Assembly: GCA_009823505.1 (NCBI GenBank)
Contig: VZQC01010985.1
Coordinates: 1-64,000, forward strand
Length of the DNA stretch: 64,000 nt
Reading direction: 5' to 3'
Origin: Rhizomys pruinosus
Taxonomy: Eukaryota; Chordata; Mammalia; Rodentia; Spalacidae
Below, one piece after another: positions 1 through 9,945 of this stretch. Each line of letters starts with the position of its first letter. Position 1 is the stretch's first letter. The notes under the pieces were generated by a model that did not search any database, was not told the DNA's origin, and saw only the letters and a program-made list of their open reading frames with translations. A program made the translations under genes and the position numbers.

Positions 1-245
1 GCATGGTTCACTAATATTGAGTTTAACTTGGTTAATCAGAAATGAAGGCTTTTACTCACTATTTTTGTTTTTCAACTGGAAAACCGAACCCAGTGCTACA
101 TGGTTCTTTCTTGTCCATCATCCAGCACACAGACAAGAAGCCCCTTCTCATCTTAATTGATTTAGAATTCTGCTTACTTTTCATCCCTTTTTAAGCTCAT
201 GAAAAGATTCCATGGAAATTCACTTTATAATAATTGTAGAATGAT

Positions 246-572
246 GGGGCTGGAGAGATAGCCTAGCGGTTAAGAGCACCGACTGCTCTTGCAGAGGACC
301 CGGGTTAGATCCCCAGCACCCACATGGTGGCTGAGAACCGTCCGCAACTCCAATTCCAGGAGAACTCCAGTTCCAGGGGAATCCGAGACTCTCTTCTGAC
401 CTCCGTGGCATTGCACGACACGGGTGCACCGTGTCGTGCAATGTATGTATTTATTTCTGTATGTGTATGAATGTAGTGCAGACACTACATTCATACACAT
501 ACAGAAATAGTGCAGACACTACATTCATACACATACAGAAATAAATAAAAATTAAAAAAAATCTTTAAAAAT
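246..572 (+). mobile_element. B2-type SINE with fold-back (chimeric) 3' half
   Basis: The tRNA-like head starts at ggggctggagagatagcc and carries a B-box-like stretch. The body then folds back on itself. Positions 409-423 and 429-443 are perfect inverted repeats, and so are 452-478 and 483-509. A direct repeat of the tail follows, ending in an A-rich stretch. An ordinary B2 has one tail in one orientation, so this copy joins sense and antisense B2 pieces. Its twin is at 14,469-14,755. Confidence 0.85.
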
Positions 573-576
573 AATT

Positions 577-1103
577 GTGGATTGCTTTGTTGTATGTATG
601 AAAAATCATTGTATATCTGGCATATTAACCCTTGCACGCTGCTGGTAAGAATATAAATTAATTCGGCCACTCTGAAAATCAGTATGAAGTTCCTCAAAAA
701 CACTAAAAATAGAACTATCATTGACCCAGCTATGCCATTTTTTCTTCATTTTTTTATGTATATGAATGCATGTCTATAAGTACACCTGTGTTGTGCTGTG
801 CCTTGGAGGTCAGAAGAGGGTGTCAGATCCCATGGAACTGGAGTTACAGATGGTTGTAAGCCACTGTGTGGATGCTGGGAATCAAACACAGATCATCTGC
901 AAGAGCAGTCAGTGCTCTCAACCCCTGGTCCATCTCTCTAGCTCCCAGCCATACCATTTCTGTGCAAATGGCAAAAGAATCTTAGTTGGCACAACACAGA
1001 GACACATTCACATCCACATTTATTGCAGTACTATTAACAATAGCCAAGCTATGGAATTGACTTACAGCCCATCAACAGACGAATGAGCATATAAAATGTG
1101 ACT
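577..1103 (+). mobile_element. Old L1 ORF2 3'-end fragment, split by a B2
   Basis: Positions 635-735 and 957-1,100 read as the sense strand of the L1 ORF2 C-terminal region. They contain the familiar runs for a heavily diverged PLW..VW..L-type stretch, a PSTDEW-like stretch and 'attgcagtactattaacaat'. Many stops and indels are present. The 740-950 interval is a later antisense B2. The L1 continues, in the second copy only, to about 15,930. Confidence 0.7.
740..950 (-). mobile_element. B2-type SINE, antisense, inside L1
   Basis: The sequence runs from a T-rich tail through the reverse complement of the B2 body to a reversed head, ctctctagctcc. The flanks 'tatgccattttt' and 'ataccatttctg' look like an imperfect target-site duplication within the L1. 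Confidence 0.85.
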
Positions 1104-1109
1104 CTCTCT

Positions 1110-1215
1110 GAGGTTCTTAGCCCCCAACTGTGAGGATTTGCTGGGCAATAGAACCCAGGTCACTGGAAGGAGAGTCGGTCGCTCTAATAACACTGAGCCA
1201 TCCTCCTACCAGCCA
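1110..1215 (-). mobile_element. Truncated, noisy B2 SINE at the A/B junction
   Basis: Only the head-side half of an antisense B2 is present. It matches about 9,083-9,187 with several indels. Its tail half is missing because the A/B join falls inside it. Confidence 0.75.
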
Positions 1216-1764
1216 CAGCTATAAATTCTTGATGGTATTTACCATATAGCCCCCATTCAAAACTTCACTGTCTCTTAGAATCCATGTCTTTGAAGACCAG
1301 TTATTAAATGAGTACAGGGTACATAAATATCTGATGTGGCCAGCTTTGATAGTCAGCTACCCAAAGTGAGACGGTTGAAGAATGGAAAATCATACAGCAA
1401 CTAAAACATTACAAGAAAATGGATGTCTAAGATGGACTGAAGGTTAACCTAATGGACAGAGGAGAAGATGAAAAAAAGCATTCTTTTGAATATTTAGTCT
1501 GAGAGACTTCTAGATCATAAGTGGATATTAATGCCCAGAATCTGAAGGAAATTGTCCAGGAAATGCTACCATCTTTGTAAAGATCTTAGTATGTTTTATG
1601 TGGAAATCACATCAGTCCTTTCATGACTTAATGGTCTTTTAAAAGCCCTTCCATCTCTCAGGACTGATATTTTGGAGATTAAATAGCTGGGCAAGTTTTA
1701 ACAGGGACAAAAGCACATTTAAATTAGAGCAGGTATATAAGTTAATTAGGAAAAAAACATTGAC

Positions 1765-2000
1765 TTTGGGCGCTGAGTAAGTGATGGCTCGACGGTGAAC
1801 AGAGCACGGCTGTTTTGCAGAGGACCCAGATTTCAGTCCTGGACCACAAGGTGGCTAACATCCCATGATCCCATAACCCAGTTCCATTTGATCTCTGATT
1901 CCTCTTCTGACCTCCTCCAGATTGAACAACACAATTGCACTTACATACGTTTGTAGTGCAGTACAACTAAACAAAAATAATACAATAAAGTATTTTTTAA
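1765..2000 (+). mobile_element. B2-type SINE (noisy copy of 9,718-9,945)
   Basis: Collinear with the cleaner element at 9,718-9,945 but with scattered indels. The head is damaged (gcgctgagtaagtgatggctc). Confidence 0.75.
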
Positions 2001-2930
2001 ATTACTGGGACAAGAAATTAACTTTACTGTGATGTACTCTGTTAATCCTGGATTCTTTCCTTCCTACCCATGCCCTCCCCAACTCTTCCTTTTATCCACT
2101 GTGCTCCCGGTGACTCGCTAAGGCTGATAATGGCCTTGTCTCGGGGCCCTCGCTCTTTCTATGGATGCACATAAGTTTTCTCCCTGACATTATTGCAGGC
2201 ATATGTCCTCGTTCTAATCCCCCCAGAACGTCTTTGCCTGAAAACACAAGCTAACAGCCTTTCCTGTTGTGGCATTTTCCACTCTGTTTTAGTTCAATTT
2301 TCCAAGCCCATTACACTCTCTGACCTTTCATTATGTGTTTAATTGGCCGTTGTCTTTTTCCCCTCATAACAATGTACCTTTCACAAGCAAGGGACAGTCT
2401 GGTCTTTCTTTTTTTCTTTCTTTGTAACCTTCCCAAAAGTTGTATAAACAAATCTCCACTGGCCGGACTCTTTAGCACAGGTCGCTTTAAACTTTGAAGC
2501 TGTTTTCATTCTCTGTTTGTGAGAAATCCCATAACATGAGCGTACACTTTACGGCCACCCCCTCATAGCTGGGAATCTACAAAAAAAAAGCCACACTCGT
2601 CTGCAGGTTTTCTCGCCGGAGCAGGCTGTTAGAAGCTGGGGTGGGCATCCTAACAGCAGGCCCAGATTATGCCACTAACCAGGGACCCCTCCTCCGGCTT
2701 TGTTCCTTATGCCTCCTGAACATGATGGGAAACTTCCCGGCACCCCGTGTAAAGCTTATAAAAAAATCTGATGCTCTTCTTTGTTCGGGGACCCCAGGAC
2801 TCTTAAAGGGGATCTGTTCTGTTTTTTTTTTTTTCTAAAAGATACCCTGTGAAAGGGCTCCTGCCCCCTTCTCTCTATGGTTCCTTTTCTCATACTCTCT
2901 CCTCTCATCGGTCAACTAGCCTCGGTTTTA
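2001..2930. other. No gene seen; single-copy-looking sequence (copy of 9,946-10,900)
   Basis: No repeat family was recognised in 2,040-2,400. That part matches 10,000-10,330 closely. From about 2,400 the two copies diverge by small indels. The short T-run near 2,822 and the pyrimidine-rich stretch near 2,865-2,905 correspond to 10,737-10,855, but the clean (CT)n array of the other copy is missing here. Confidence 0.6.
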
Positions 2931-2932
2931 AT

Positions 2933-3160
2933 GAGCTGGGCCTTGAGCGATGGCCTAGCGGTTAAGAGCGCCGACTGCTTCTCTTGCAGGGACCCGGGTT
3001 CGCATCCCCAGCACCCACATGGCTGAGACCGTCTGAAACTCCAATTCCAGGCTAAACTCAGTCAGGGAATCCGACCACTCTTCTGACCTCCGCGATTGAC
3101 GACAGGTGCACAACTCTGCAGAGACATCATACACATACAAAAAAAATAAATAAAAAATTG
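2933..3160 (+). mobile_element. B2-type SINE (noisy copy of 10,901-11,150)
   Basis: The same insertion as the clean young B2 at 10,901-11,150, but with many indels. The right flank carries about 30 extra bases not seen in the other copy. Confidence 0.8.
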
Positions 3161-3329
3161 GTTAACAAATGAAGTCCTATCTGGTTAATAATGGAAGCCT
3201 GTCCTCTGTAAGCTGCCGTCATGTTTAGATCCCCATATATTGTATTGCTTCTGTCTAATGCTCTCCATCCTAAGCTCAAAAAACTCAGTCTGGAGGTGGC
3301 CCTTTAGTTAAAGTAGCTTGTCCTGTCCT

Positions 3330-3590
3330 TTTCTATCCGTTTTTTCTTTTGTTTATTTATTCTTTTTTTGTTTACCTTATTTTCCTTCCGTTGTTTTTCG
3401 TTTTCTTTTTTCGGTTTTTCTCTTTTTTGGATTTTTTTTTTTTTTTCTTTTTCTTTTTTTTTTTTTTCCTTTTTTTTCTCATTTGTTTTTTTTTTTTTTT
3501 TTTTTTTTCTTTCTTTTTTTTCTTTTTTTTTTTTTTTGCGTTTCTTATTTTTTTTTTTTTTTTTTTTTTATTTTATTTATTATTTTTCTC
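3330..3590. repeat. T-rich low-complexity expansion, probably artefactual
   Basis: About 260 bases are almost only T with scattered single C, G and A. The matching place in the other copy (about 11,265-11,300) has only a short A/T stretch. All three forward frames stay open as Phe-rich runs purely because of composition. Confidence 0.85.
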
Positions 3591-3815
3591 TTACTGTGTA
3601 GGAGTAAGTATGGTCTGCATGTAGATAGGCACACCCATGTCATCCCAATGCACAGAGGTCAGGGGAAGAGGATGGGGAACTCTCCTGGGATGGAGTTATA
3701 CATGTTGTTATCTGCCATGTGGGTGCTGGGCTACCTGAAACCATGGATTCCTCTGAAGAGCTTCCAGTGTCTTAACATTCAGAGCCATCTCTTACAGTCC
3801 CCTCTTCTTCCAATA
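3591..3815 (-). mobile_element. B2-type SINE, antisense (noisy copy of 11,278-11,509)
   Basis: It follows the antisense B2 order (tail, body, head) and aligns with 11,278-11,509 with indels. Confidence 0.75.
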
Positions 3816-5028
3816 AAAACTCACTGAGGGGTTGTGTTCAATTTCCTTTTGAAATCACTGTTCATTAAAACCCCTGCTTGTCTTCACAACCTTCATTAAC
3901 ATTAAAACTCCAAACGTTCCTGCAATGTTCTTTATAGCAACCTTGTCCTCTACATTCCCACGTTTTGGAGGCTTTCCCTTATTATTTCTCTTGCTCAAGG
4001 TCTATTACTTTAAAACATTGGATTGTGACATTGACTCTTTAATTAGAAAGGAGATACATTATCAAAAAGTTTCCTTTTTAAGGAGTGGTGGGAGATATTT
4101 TTCTAACAAGTAGGTCTCTAAAAATTTATACAACAAATGTAGCGATTATTTTTTGCACAGGAAAGACGAAAGAGAAAGAAAAGAATCATTAATTTTCTAA
4201 TTAAACCAATCAAAGGGAAGCATTCGTTTCACTAAATGTGGAGAACAAATTTTAATGCTAAATTAATGAATGGCGGCAGTCTCTGTGACGGGTTTTAGTA
4301 CCTACATGACAGACTGCACTGCACCATAAAGCTACCAAAAAGAATTCCACACATGGGCTGTTCCTTCATCGTCTACTTTATTTCTGTTATGGCCTTAATA
4401 TAGGTAACATGATTTCCAACCAACACATGGGCCTTTAAAAACTTGTAAAAAAAAACTATTATTAAAACGAAAGAAGCATTCTTGATGTACAATCCATCTA
4501 ACGTTTTGATATAACAACGTTGTTAGGTTGATTGAATGACTAGAATACATTCCAACATACACACACACCAACACACCAACAATCCACAACATACACACAC
4601 AAATTATAAGAATAATTAAGACTACGGGTGATGTTAAAATAAGCCAACAGATTTTTTTATTAACCCAGATATTGCTGGACCAACCCACCAAACTAGGAAG
4701 ATAGAGGAGGTGTGGCAGTCACCTTTAGTAAGTCTAGGTTAAAAACAGTCAACTCACCAAGGCCTGGGTTTTCAGAGGGCATGCTGGAGAACTGTATGGA
4801 AGAACTTGTATGCTGTATACACAAAGGGTATGGTAATTTATTATGATACCCCTTGGAAATGAATACAGCCATTGAGGCAAAGCCAGAGAGGACCCAGGAA
4901 GATACTAGCCTTCTGCCTTCTTCCAGGTCTCCCAGAATGACTTGTTACGTTATTCCCTCATTTGGTATGTCTTACGAGAATGAACTTGGGCAGGAGCTGT
5001 GTAGACAAAAATGAAGCTTGGCTATAAA
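3816..5028. other. No gene seen; copy of 11,510-12,707
   Basis: AT-rich sequence with no recognised repeat apart from a short broken CA stretch near 4,555-4,600, which is a clean (CA)n at 12,254-12,281 in the other copy. Small indels are dense in 4,120-4,700 and nearly absent in 4,710-4,930. Confidence 0.55.
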
Positions 5029-5203
5029 TTTTTTTTTTTTGTCTTTTGCCAGAGACAAAACAGGTCTCTCCGAGTATCCTCAGCTGTCTGGAACTCACTT
5101 TGTTATCGACCAGGCTGGCCTGAACTCACAAAAGATCCGGCTGCCCCTGCCTCCTCACTGAGTGCTAGGATTAAGGCATGTGCTGCACCATGCATGGCTT
5201 ATT
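5029..5203 (-). mobile_element. B1 SINE, antisense (noisy copy of 12,708-12,865)
   Basis: A T-run is followed by reversed B1 body motifs such as ccaggctggcctgaactcac. About ten indels separate it from the clean copy. Confidence 0.85.
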
Positions 5204-6608
5204 TTTGTAGCGTTATCTTTTGGTGTTTGGCCTCTAAAATTTGTTATCATCTCCTCTACTAACTTTCTGCATCTTCATTTCTAACGTCACCTTCATTTTT
5301 CTAGATGACATATACCAAAGGCTCTCTCTGTAACATGCGTTCATCTTCTGTGGTCTTTGTCTACTTGGCACGATTTCTTAAACTTTACAGATGATAAATG
5401 TCATTTATCACTATAGGAGTATGAAATGTTCACAGCAGCTAAAGAGTTTTGCATCTTATTTTTTCCTGCTTCTACGCAACAGAACCATAGACAACAGTGC
5501 GCTCCTTCGATTATACAGGGCACCAACCACAAAGGAGGATCTGGCCTCTTTATTTGCATCCATTTAAAAAAAAAACAACACCATAATATGGTTGTGTCTG
5601 GCTTTGTGTCTGTGCAGTGGACATTCAGTAAAAATCTAATGACCTTTCTTCGAAATACAAACCATGGCTTATTTACAAACGCACAAAGAATCTCCATTTT
5701 ATATCCTTCTCTTTTGTTGAAATCATTCTTTTTATTTTTTTTTCCTCAGACTCAGTTCTTACTGCTCCCCTCTTGGTTTCCTGTTTGGTTTTTATTTTAG
5801 TGGACATCTTTCTGTAGTCTTCCTTCGGTGACCTCTGAAGCTAGCTTTCCTGTTGCTTATGATAATCTTCATATGCGTGTGTGAAGGACGTTTGCAGTTT
5901 CCACAAGATTTCTTCTGATGGGTTGAGGAAACGGTCCATTTCTTGAATGCTTTTCTATAACTGAACAATCTCTCTTGTTTACGTCATCATACTTTCTGCT
6001 TTGTTAGTTGCGTGTAAACTATTGTGTTCTGAATATATTTTTTCCTTGAGAACAGGAAATAAATGCTTTCTGCTCCAGGAGCCAGTGGTGGTAATGTTGG
6101 TTCTAACACTCATGTGAACATCGATTCCTTGCTGTCTCCTGCTCCTTTAAACTTTGTTAACTTCTTTTTAAGCATCTCTCATTCTCTCTGAGTATGACAA
6201 GCTCTTTGTCCGTGTAGGGATATTTTTCTACTTAATTAAGCCTTTTACAATCTGACTATTCTGCCATTGATTCTGATACATTTTTCCATGTCTAATTTTC
6301 TTTAAACTTCACTTCCCCTTATCTTTGTGTCCTTTTCCCGAGAACTCCCATTAGAGGAAATTCAAGCCATTTGAAATGATTTTCTTTGTCTCCTGTCATT
6401 TTTCTCCCCCATTTTCTTGTTCTCTTTGTGGCTTTGAACAACCTGAGAGCTGTCCTTGCGTTTCTTGTAGAGTGATCGGGGGACTCTTTTCCAGTGAATA
6501 TCTATCTCGACGTTGCAAGACTTGGGTCATGGGATTGTTTATTTTTCAAAGCATGTCCTTGTTGAATGGCACACACAAGATCTGTGTTCATGACATCTCG
6601 ACCAACCA
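5204..6608. other. No gene seen; copy of 12,866-14,223
   Basis: AT-rich sequence without recognised repeats. Reading frames such as 5,426-5,800 (+) are not maintained in the second copy, which argues against coding. Homology ends near 6,608, where the other copy continues into block A. Confidence 0.55.
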
Positions 6609-6890
6609 GTGGTCTGGGCTCAGGAGATCTCAAATCTCAAGAGTCACACAAGCGTGCCTTTAATACCGGCTGGGAGGATAACTCCGCCCCCACAGCCACT
6701 AGATCTAATCAAGCCAAAGACCACACCTTTAATCCCAGCTGGGAGGATAACTCCAACCTCACAGCCACAAAGGCCAATCAAACCAAAGACAGCAGGACCA
6801 AAGGATCAACAATCAGCTCGCCAAGACACCCAGTTCCTACCTGTCTCCCCCTCTTCCTGCCGCTGGGCTCAGGAGATCTCAAATCTGTCT
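6609..6890. repeat. Unresolved cassette: 24 bp direct repeats around a 69 bp tandem duplication
   Basis: A 24 bp motif beginning ctgggctcaggagatctc occurs at 6,614-6,637 and 6,863-6,886. Between the copies, two similar units lie 69 bp apart (anchors at 6,657 and 6,726) and share 'ctgggaggataactcc'. Part of each unit resembles the B1 phrase for 'cctttaatcccagc'. A 141-codon frame crosses the cassette but is explained by the tandem repeat. Possibilities are part of an LTR with an internal repeat or a SINE-derived composite. I do not recognise it. Confidence 0.6.
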
Positions 6891-7424
6891 TCTTACATTT
6901 ATGTGATGTTTTCACTACCTTTCTAGAATTCACAGATTCTTTCTCTGACACACTCCCTAATTTCCTCGATTACCTGGACTTAATGTCGTGATCTATCTCA
7001 CAAGTCGTTGCTTGCCAAACCCCTTAGCTCTCATAGGGAGACCTGGGCTACTTGGCCTTTGCCCTCTCGCTGCTGTGTTTTCTAAACAGACTTTATTTGC
7101 TTTTCTCCTAAGGGCGAATGAGACTTTGGCTACAGAGCCTCTGTTTATTCCATCTCTGCTGCATCCAACAGTCCATGACCCATCCTCACACTGCAGCGAG
7201 CAGAAGGCTGGATCTGGAGCACAAGACCGACATCCTGCTGGGCTCCTCACACTGCTCCTGCCTATCTGTCTACATTTCTCAAGGGTCCCCAGGCCTTGAG
7301 CTGCACCCCCTTCCCTGCTCCAGCTCTGCCTTACCTGATTTCCTTCATTTTGACCTCTCTTGTCACAGTCATTCTAATATTCTTTCTAATTCTAATATTC
7401 TTTTCATGCTATTTATTCACTTTT
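6891..7424. other. No supported gene; relatively GC-rich unique sequence
   Basis: No repeat was recognised. Overlapping frames of 85-105 codons occur on both strands (6,988-7,299 +, 7,118-7,435 +, 6,993-7,250 -). None has a recognisable domain or convincing splice context. Long frames on both strands at once fit chance in GC-rich DNA better than coding. Confidence 0.45.
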
Positions 7425-7613
7425 TAAATTTTTAATTTTCTACGAACGTTTGGGCTGCATGTATAGAAGAACATCAGTGTCATGCAATACTTGCTGGGGC
7501 TAGAAGACACCACTGGAACTGGTTTTTAGCTGCCATATGGATGCTGGGAACCAAACCCAGGTCCTCTGCAAAAACAGCAAGTGTCCTTAACCACAAGCCA
7601 TCTCTCCGGCCCC
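7425..7613 (-). mobile_element. B2-type SINE, antisense, diverged
   Basis: A T/A-rich tail, a reversed body with 'gctgggaaccaaacccagg', and a reversed head ending near ccatctctccgg. Confidence 0.85.
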
Positions 7614-7724
7614 CCATTCATTCCTTCTTGACACAGTTAAATGGCATTCATGTGATAGGAAAAGTTTCATATGCTTTATGTCTGAAGATGAATAGTAAAT
7701 ATTTTCCCATTCCAAAACATCCAT

Positions 7725-7905
7725 CAAGTGTGTTGGTACAAAACTTTAGTCCCAGCGCTTGGAAGGCAGAGGCAGGCAGATCTCTGTGAGATGGAGACTG
7801 GCCTGGTTATAGCAAGTTACAGTCCAGATGGGGCTACAGCAAGACCTTGCCTCAGACAAACAATAAAAAAAAAAAACTTAAAAAAGAAAAAACAAAACAA
7901 AACAG
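7725..7905 (+). mobile_element. B1 SINE, diverged
   Basis: The core 'ggaaggcagaggcaggcaga' and the end 'caagaccttgcctcagac' are B1 landmarks. They are followed by an A-rich tail up to about 7,905. Confidence 0.85.
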
Positions 7906-8967
7906 CCCATCATTAAAAGAAATCCTCTGATTTAAACAGAACTATGTACATCCCAATAATATTTAAAATAATATATCAATAATGGGCAAATCAAAGTGCT
8001 TTAGGTGCTGCTTTGCCTTTTGTCTCTGTGCAGTTCCTTTCCAATCCCATACACTGGTTTGGGGGGGATTTTGATTGCAGGCGGGGAATTAATTACCATG
8101 TTACCTTAATTACAAAACTGCCTGTCTGTAGCTGAAACGAGGTCATCTGGAGAGCTGGTGGCAAAGCCCAGCTTCTACTGTGAAGCAGTAATTAATCATT
8201 GTCCAGTTGTGAGAAGAGAGAATGGGGTCAGTGAGCTCAGCAGGTGTCCAGGGGAAGGCACACAGCTGTGTTTCGTGAGGATGAGCACAAGTCTCTTCTG
8301 TCTCCTCTAGCTCTGTGACCTGCATCCACATGTGCTTCATTATGGGGCAGAGTCTATACACCTTTGTTTTCTTGTTGTTTAAGATGAGTGCTTTGTTGGT
8401 ACTTTGAGGGAAACTCATTACAGTTAAATACAGTTACAAAAATGTATTCTTCAATCCTATTGGGCATCCTGCATCTAAGGGTGATAAAAGCTCATGATGA
8501 CTTTTCCAAAATTCACTTTCATTAATTGAGTCAAAGTAATTCTTATCACTTTACCAAGAAGCAGAAAATTCTCCAATGATCTAAATTGCTCTTTAGATCA
8601 ATCAGCTCAAGGGACTGAAGTCTGTACATGCTGAAAGAAGCCTAAACCAACTTGATGCACCTTGGCCTGCTCTGGAAGGTTACTCGCCTAGGGATTGGGA
8701 GCTGTTCTCCTTTGACTTCTGTGCTTGGGGTATCATAGGGCTTTGGAGAAATGTTGGGTGCCTTCTCAGTGCCCAGAACCATAGCTGGCAGGGTTAGCAT
8801 GGTATCCAGCTCATAGGAAGGAATCTAAAAGGCAAGTGCACAGAATGCCCAAGGTTGTCTGAAGTTGAACACTGGGAAATCCACCCTGGAATGTTACTTG
8901 GGTACAGTTTGTTCTTCTTGGGCTATAAAAATTTTGTTACAGTGTAGGAATTTAGCTATAAATTCTT
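7906..8967. other. No gene seen; unique sequence, possible regulatory DNA
   Basis: No repeat was recognised. Around 8,085-8,200 several TAATTA/ATTAAT cores cluster, the kind of site homeodomain proteins bind. This alone does not show function. A 91-codon minus frame at 8,143-8,418 has no recognisable domain. The last bases form the left copy of a 14 bp target duplication (8,954-8,967). Confidence 0.4.
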
Positions 8968-9187
8968 TTTTGTTTTTATTTTTATTATTTTTTAATGTGT
9001 ATGAGTGTACTGTCTGCATGTAGGTTGGTGCACCCATGTCGTGCAATGCCGCAGAAGAGGGTGTAAGGTTCCCCTGGAACTGGAATTAAAGATGGTTCTT
9101 AGCCCCCATGTGGATGCTGGGAATAGAACCCAGGTCCTCTGGAAGAGCAGTCGGTGCTCTTAACCACTGAGCCATCTCTCCAGCCCC
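8968..9187 (-). mobile_element. B2-type SINE, antisense, with 14 bp target-site duplication
   Basis: A complete antisense B2. The motif agctataaattctt is present at both 8,954-8,967 and 9,188-9,201, marking the insertion. The noisy block B begins inside this element, so the duplication was made after the insertion. Confidence 0.93.
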
Positions 9188-9717
9188 AGCTATAAATTCT
9201 TGATGGTATTTACCATATAGCCCCAATTCAAAACTTCACTGTCTCTTAGAATCCACGTCTTTGAAGACCAGTTATTAAATGATACAGGGTACATAAATAT
9301 CTGATGTGGCCAGCTTTGATAGTCAGCTACCCAAAGTGAGACGTTGAAAAATATACAGCAACATAAAAATACAGAAAAGGCTGTCTAGATGGCTCAGAAG
9401 TTAACCTAAGGACAGAGGAGAAGATGAAAAAAAGCATTCTTTTGAATATTTAGTCTGAGAGACTTCTAGATCATAAGTGGATATTAATGCCCAGAATCTG
9501 AAGGAAATTGTCCAGGAAATGCTACCATCTTTGTAAAGATCTTAGTATGTTTTATGTGGAAATCACATCAGTCCTTTCATGACTTAATGGTCTTTTAAAA
9601 GCCCTTCCATCTCTCAGGACTGATATTTTGGAGATTAAATAGCTGGGCAAGTTTTAACAGGGACAAAAGCACATTTAAATTAGAGCAGGTATATAAGTTC
9701 AATTAGGAAAAAATGCT

Positions 9718-9945
9718 TGGGGGCTGGAGTGATGGCTCAGAGGTGAAGAGCACTGGCTGTTCTTGCAGAGGACCCAGATTCAGTTCCCTGGACCCACAAG
9801 GTGGCTAACAACTGACCATAACTCCAGTTCCATTTGATCTGATTCCCTCTTCTGACCTCCTCCAGCATTGAACAACACAATTGCACTTACATACGTGTAG
9901 GCAGTACACACATAAAATAAAAATAATAAATAAAGTATTTTTTAA
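9718..9945 (+). mobile_element. B2-type SINE
   Basis: The head gggggctggagtgatggctc, a B2/B3 body, and an A-rich AATAAA-bearing tail. Confidence 0.9.

Larger units (their letters stand above)
1..1103. repeat. Duplicated block A, first copy (pairs with 14,224-15,291)
   Basis: This block is nearly identical to 14,224-15,291. The two copies differ by a few single bases and by about 35 extra bases here, near 480-540. It contains a B2 SINE, an old L1 fragment and a second B2 inside that L1. Homology stops at about 1,103, where the sequence switches into the middle of the B2 that lies at 8,968-9,187 in the other copy. The left end of the block is the window edge, so its true extent is unknown. Confidence 0.93.
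1104..6608. repeat. Duplicated block B, noisy copy (pairs with 9,083-14,223)
   Basis: The block is collinear with 9,083-14,223. Long intervals match with few or no differences (for example about 1,455-1,740, 2,060-2,390 and 4,710-4,930). Between them are intervals with dense one- to three-base insertions and deletions. The block starts inside a B2 that is complete in the other copy, and ends where that copy passes into block A. It also holds noisy copies of SINEs listed separately. I see no gene in it. The mosaic of clean and noisy identity suggests an assembly origin. Confidence 0.93.

Noticed and set aside
246..420. tRNA gene-like heads with A- and B-box-like motifs, at many places
   Set aside because: All are the tRNA-derived heads of B2, B4, RSINE1 or ID-like SINEs, followed by SINE bodies and A-tails, so they are not tRNA genes.
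3318..3827. 169-codon Phe/Leu-rich frame that looks like a membrane protein
   Set aside because: It is the T-rich expansion read as Phe in every frame, and it is absent from the paired copy near 11,265-11,300.
6988..7435. Three overlapping frames (85-105 codons) suggesting an exon
   Set aside because: Both strands are open over the same interval, and no domain or convincing splice-site pair was seen.
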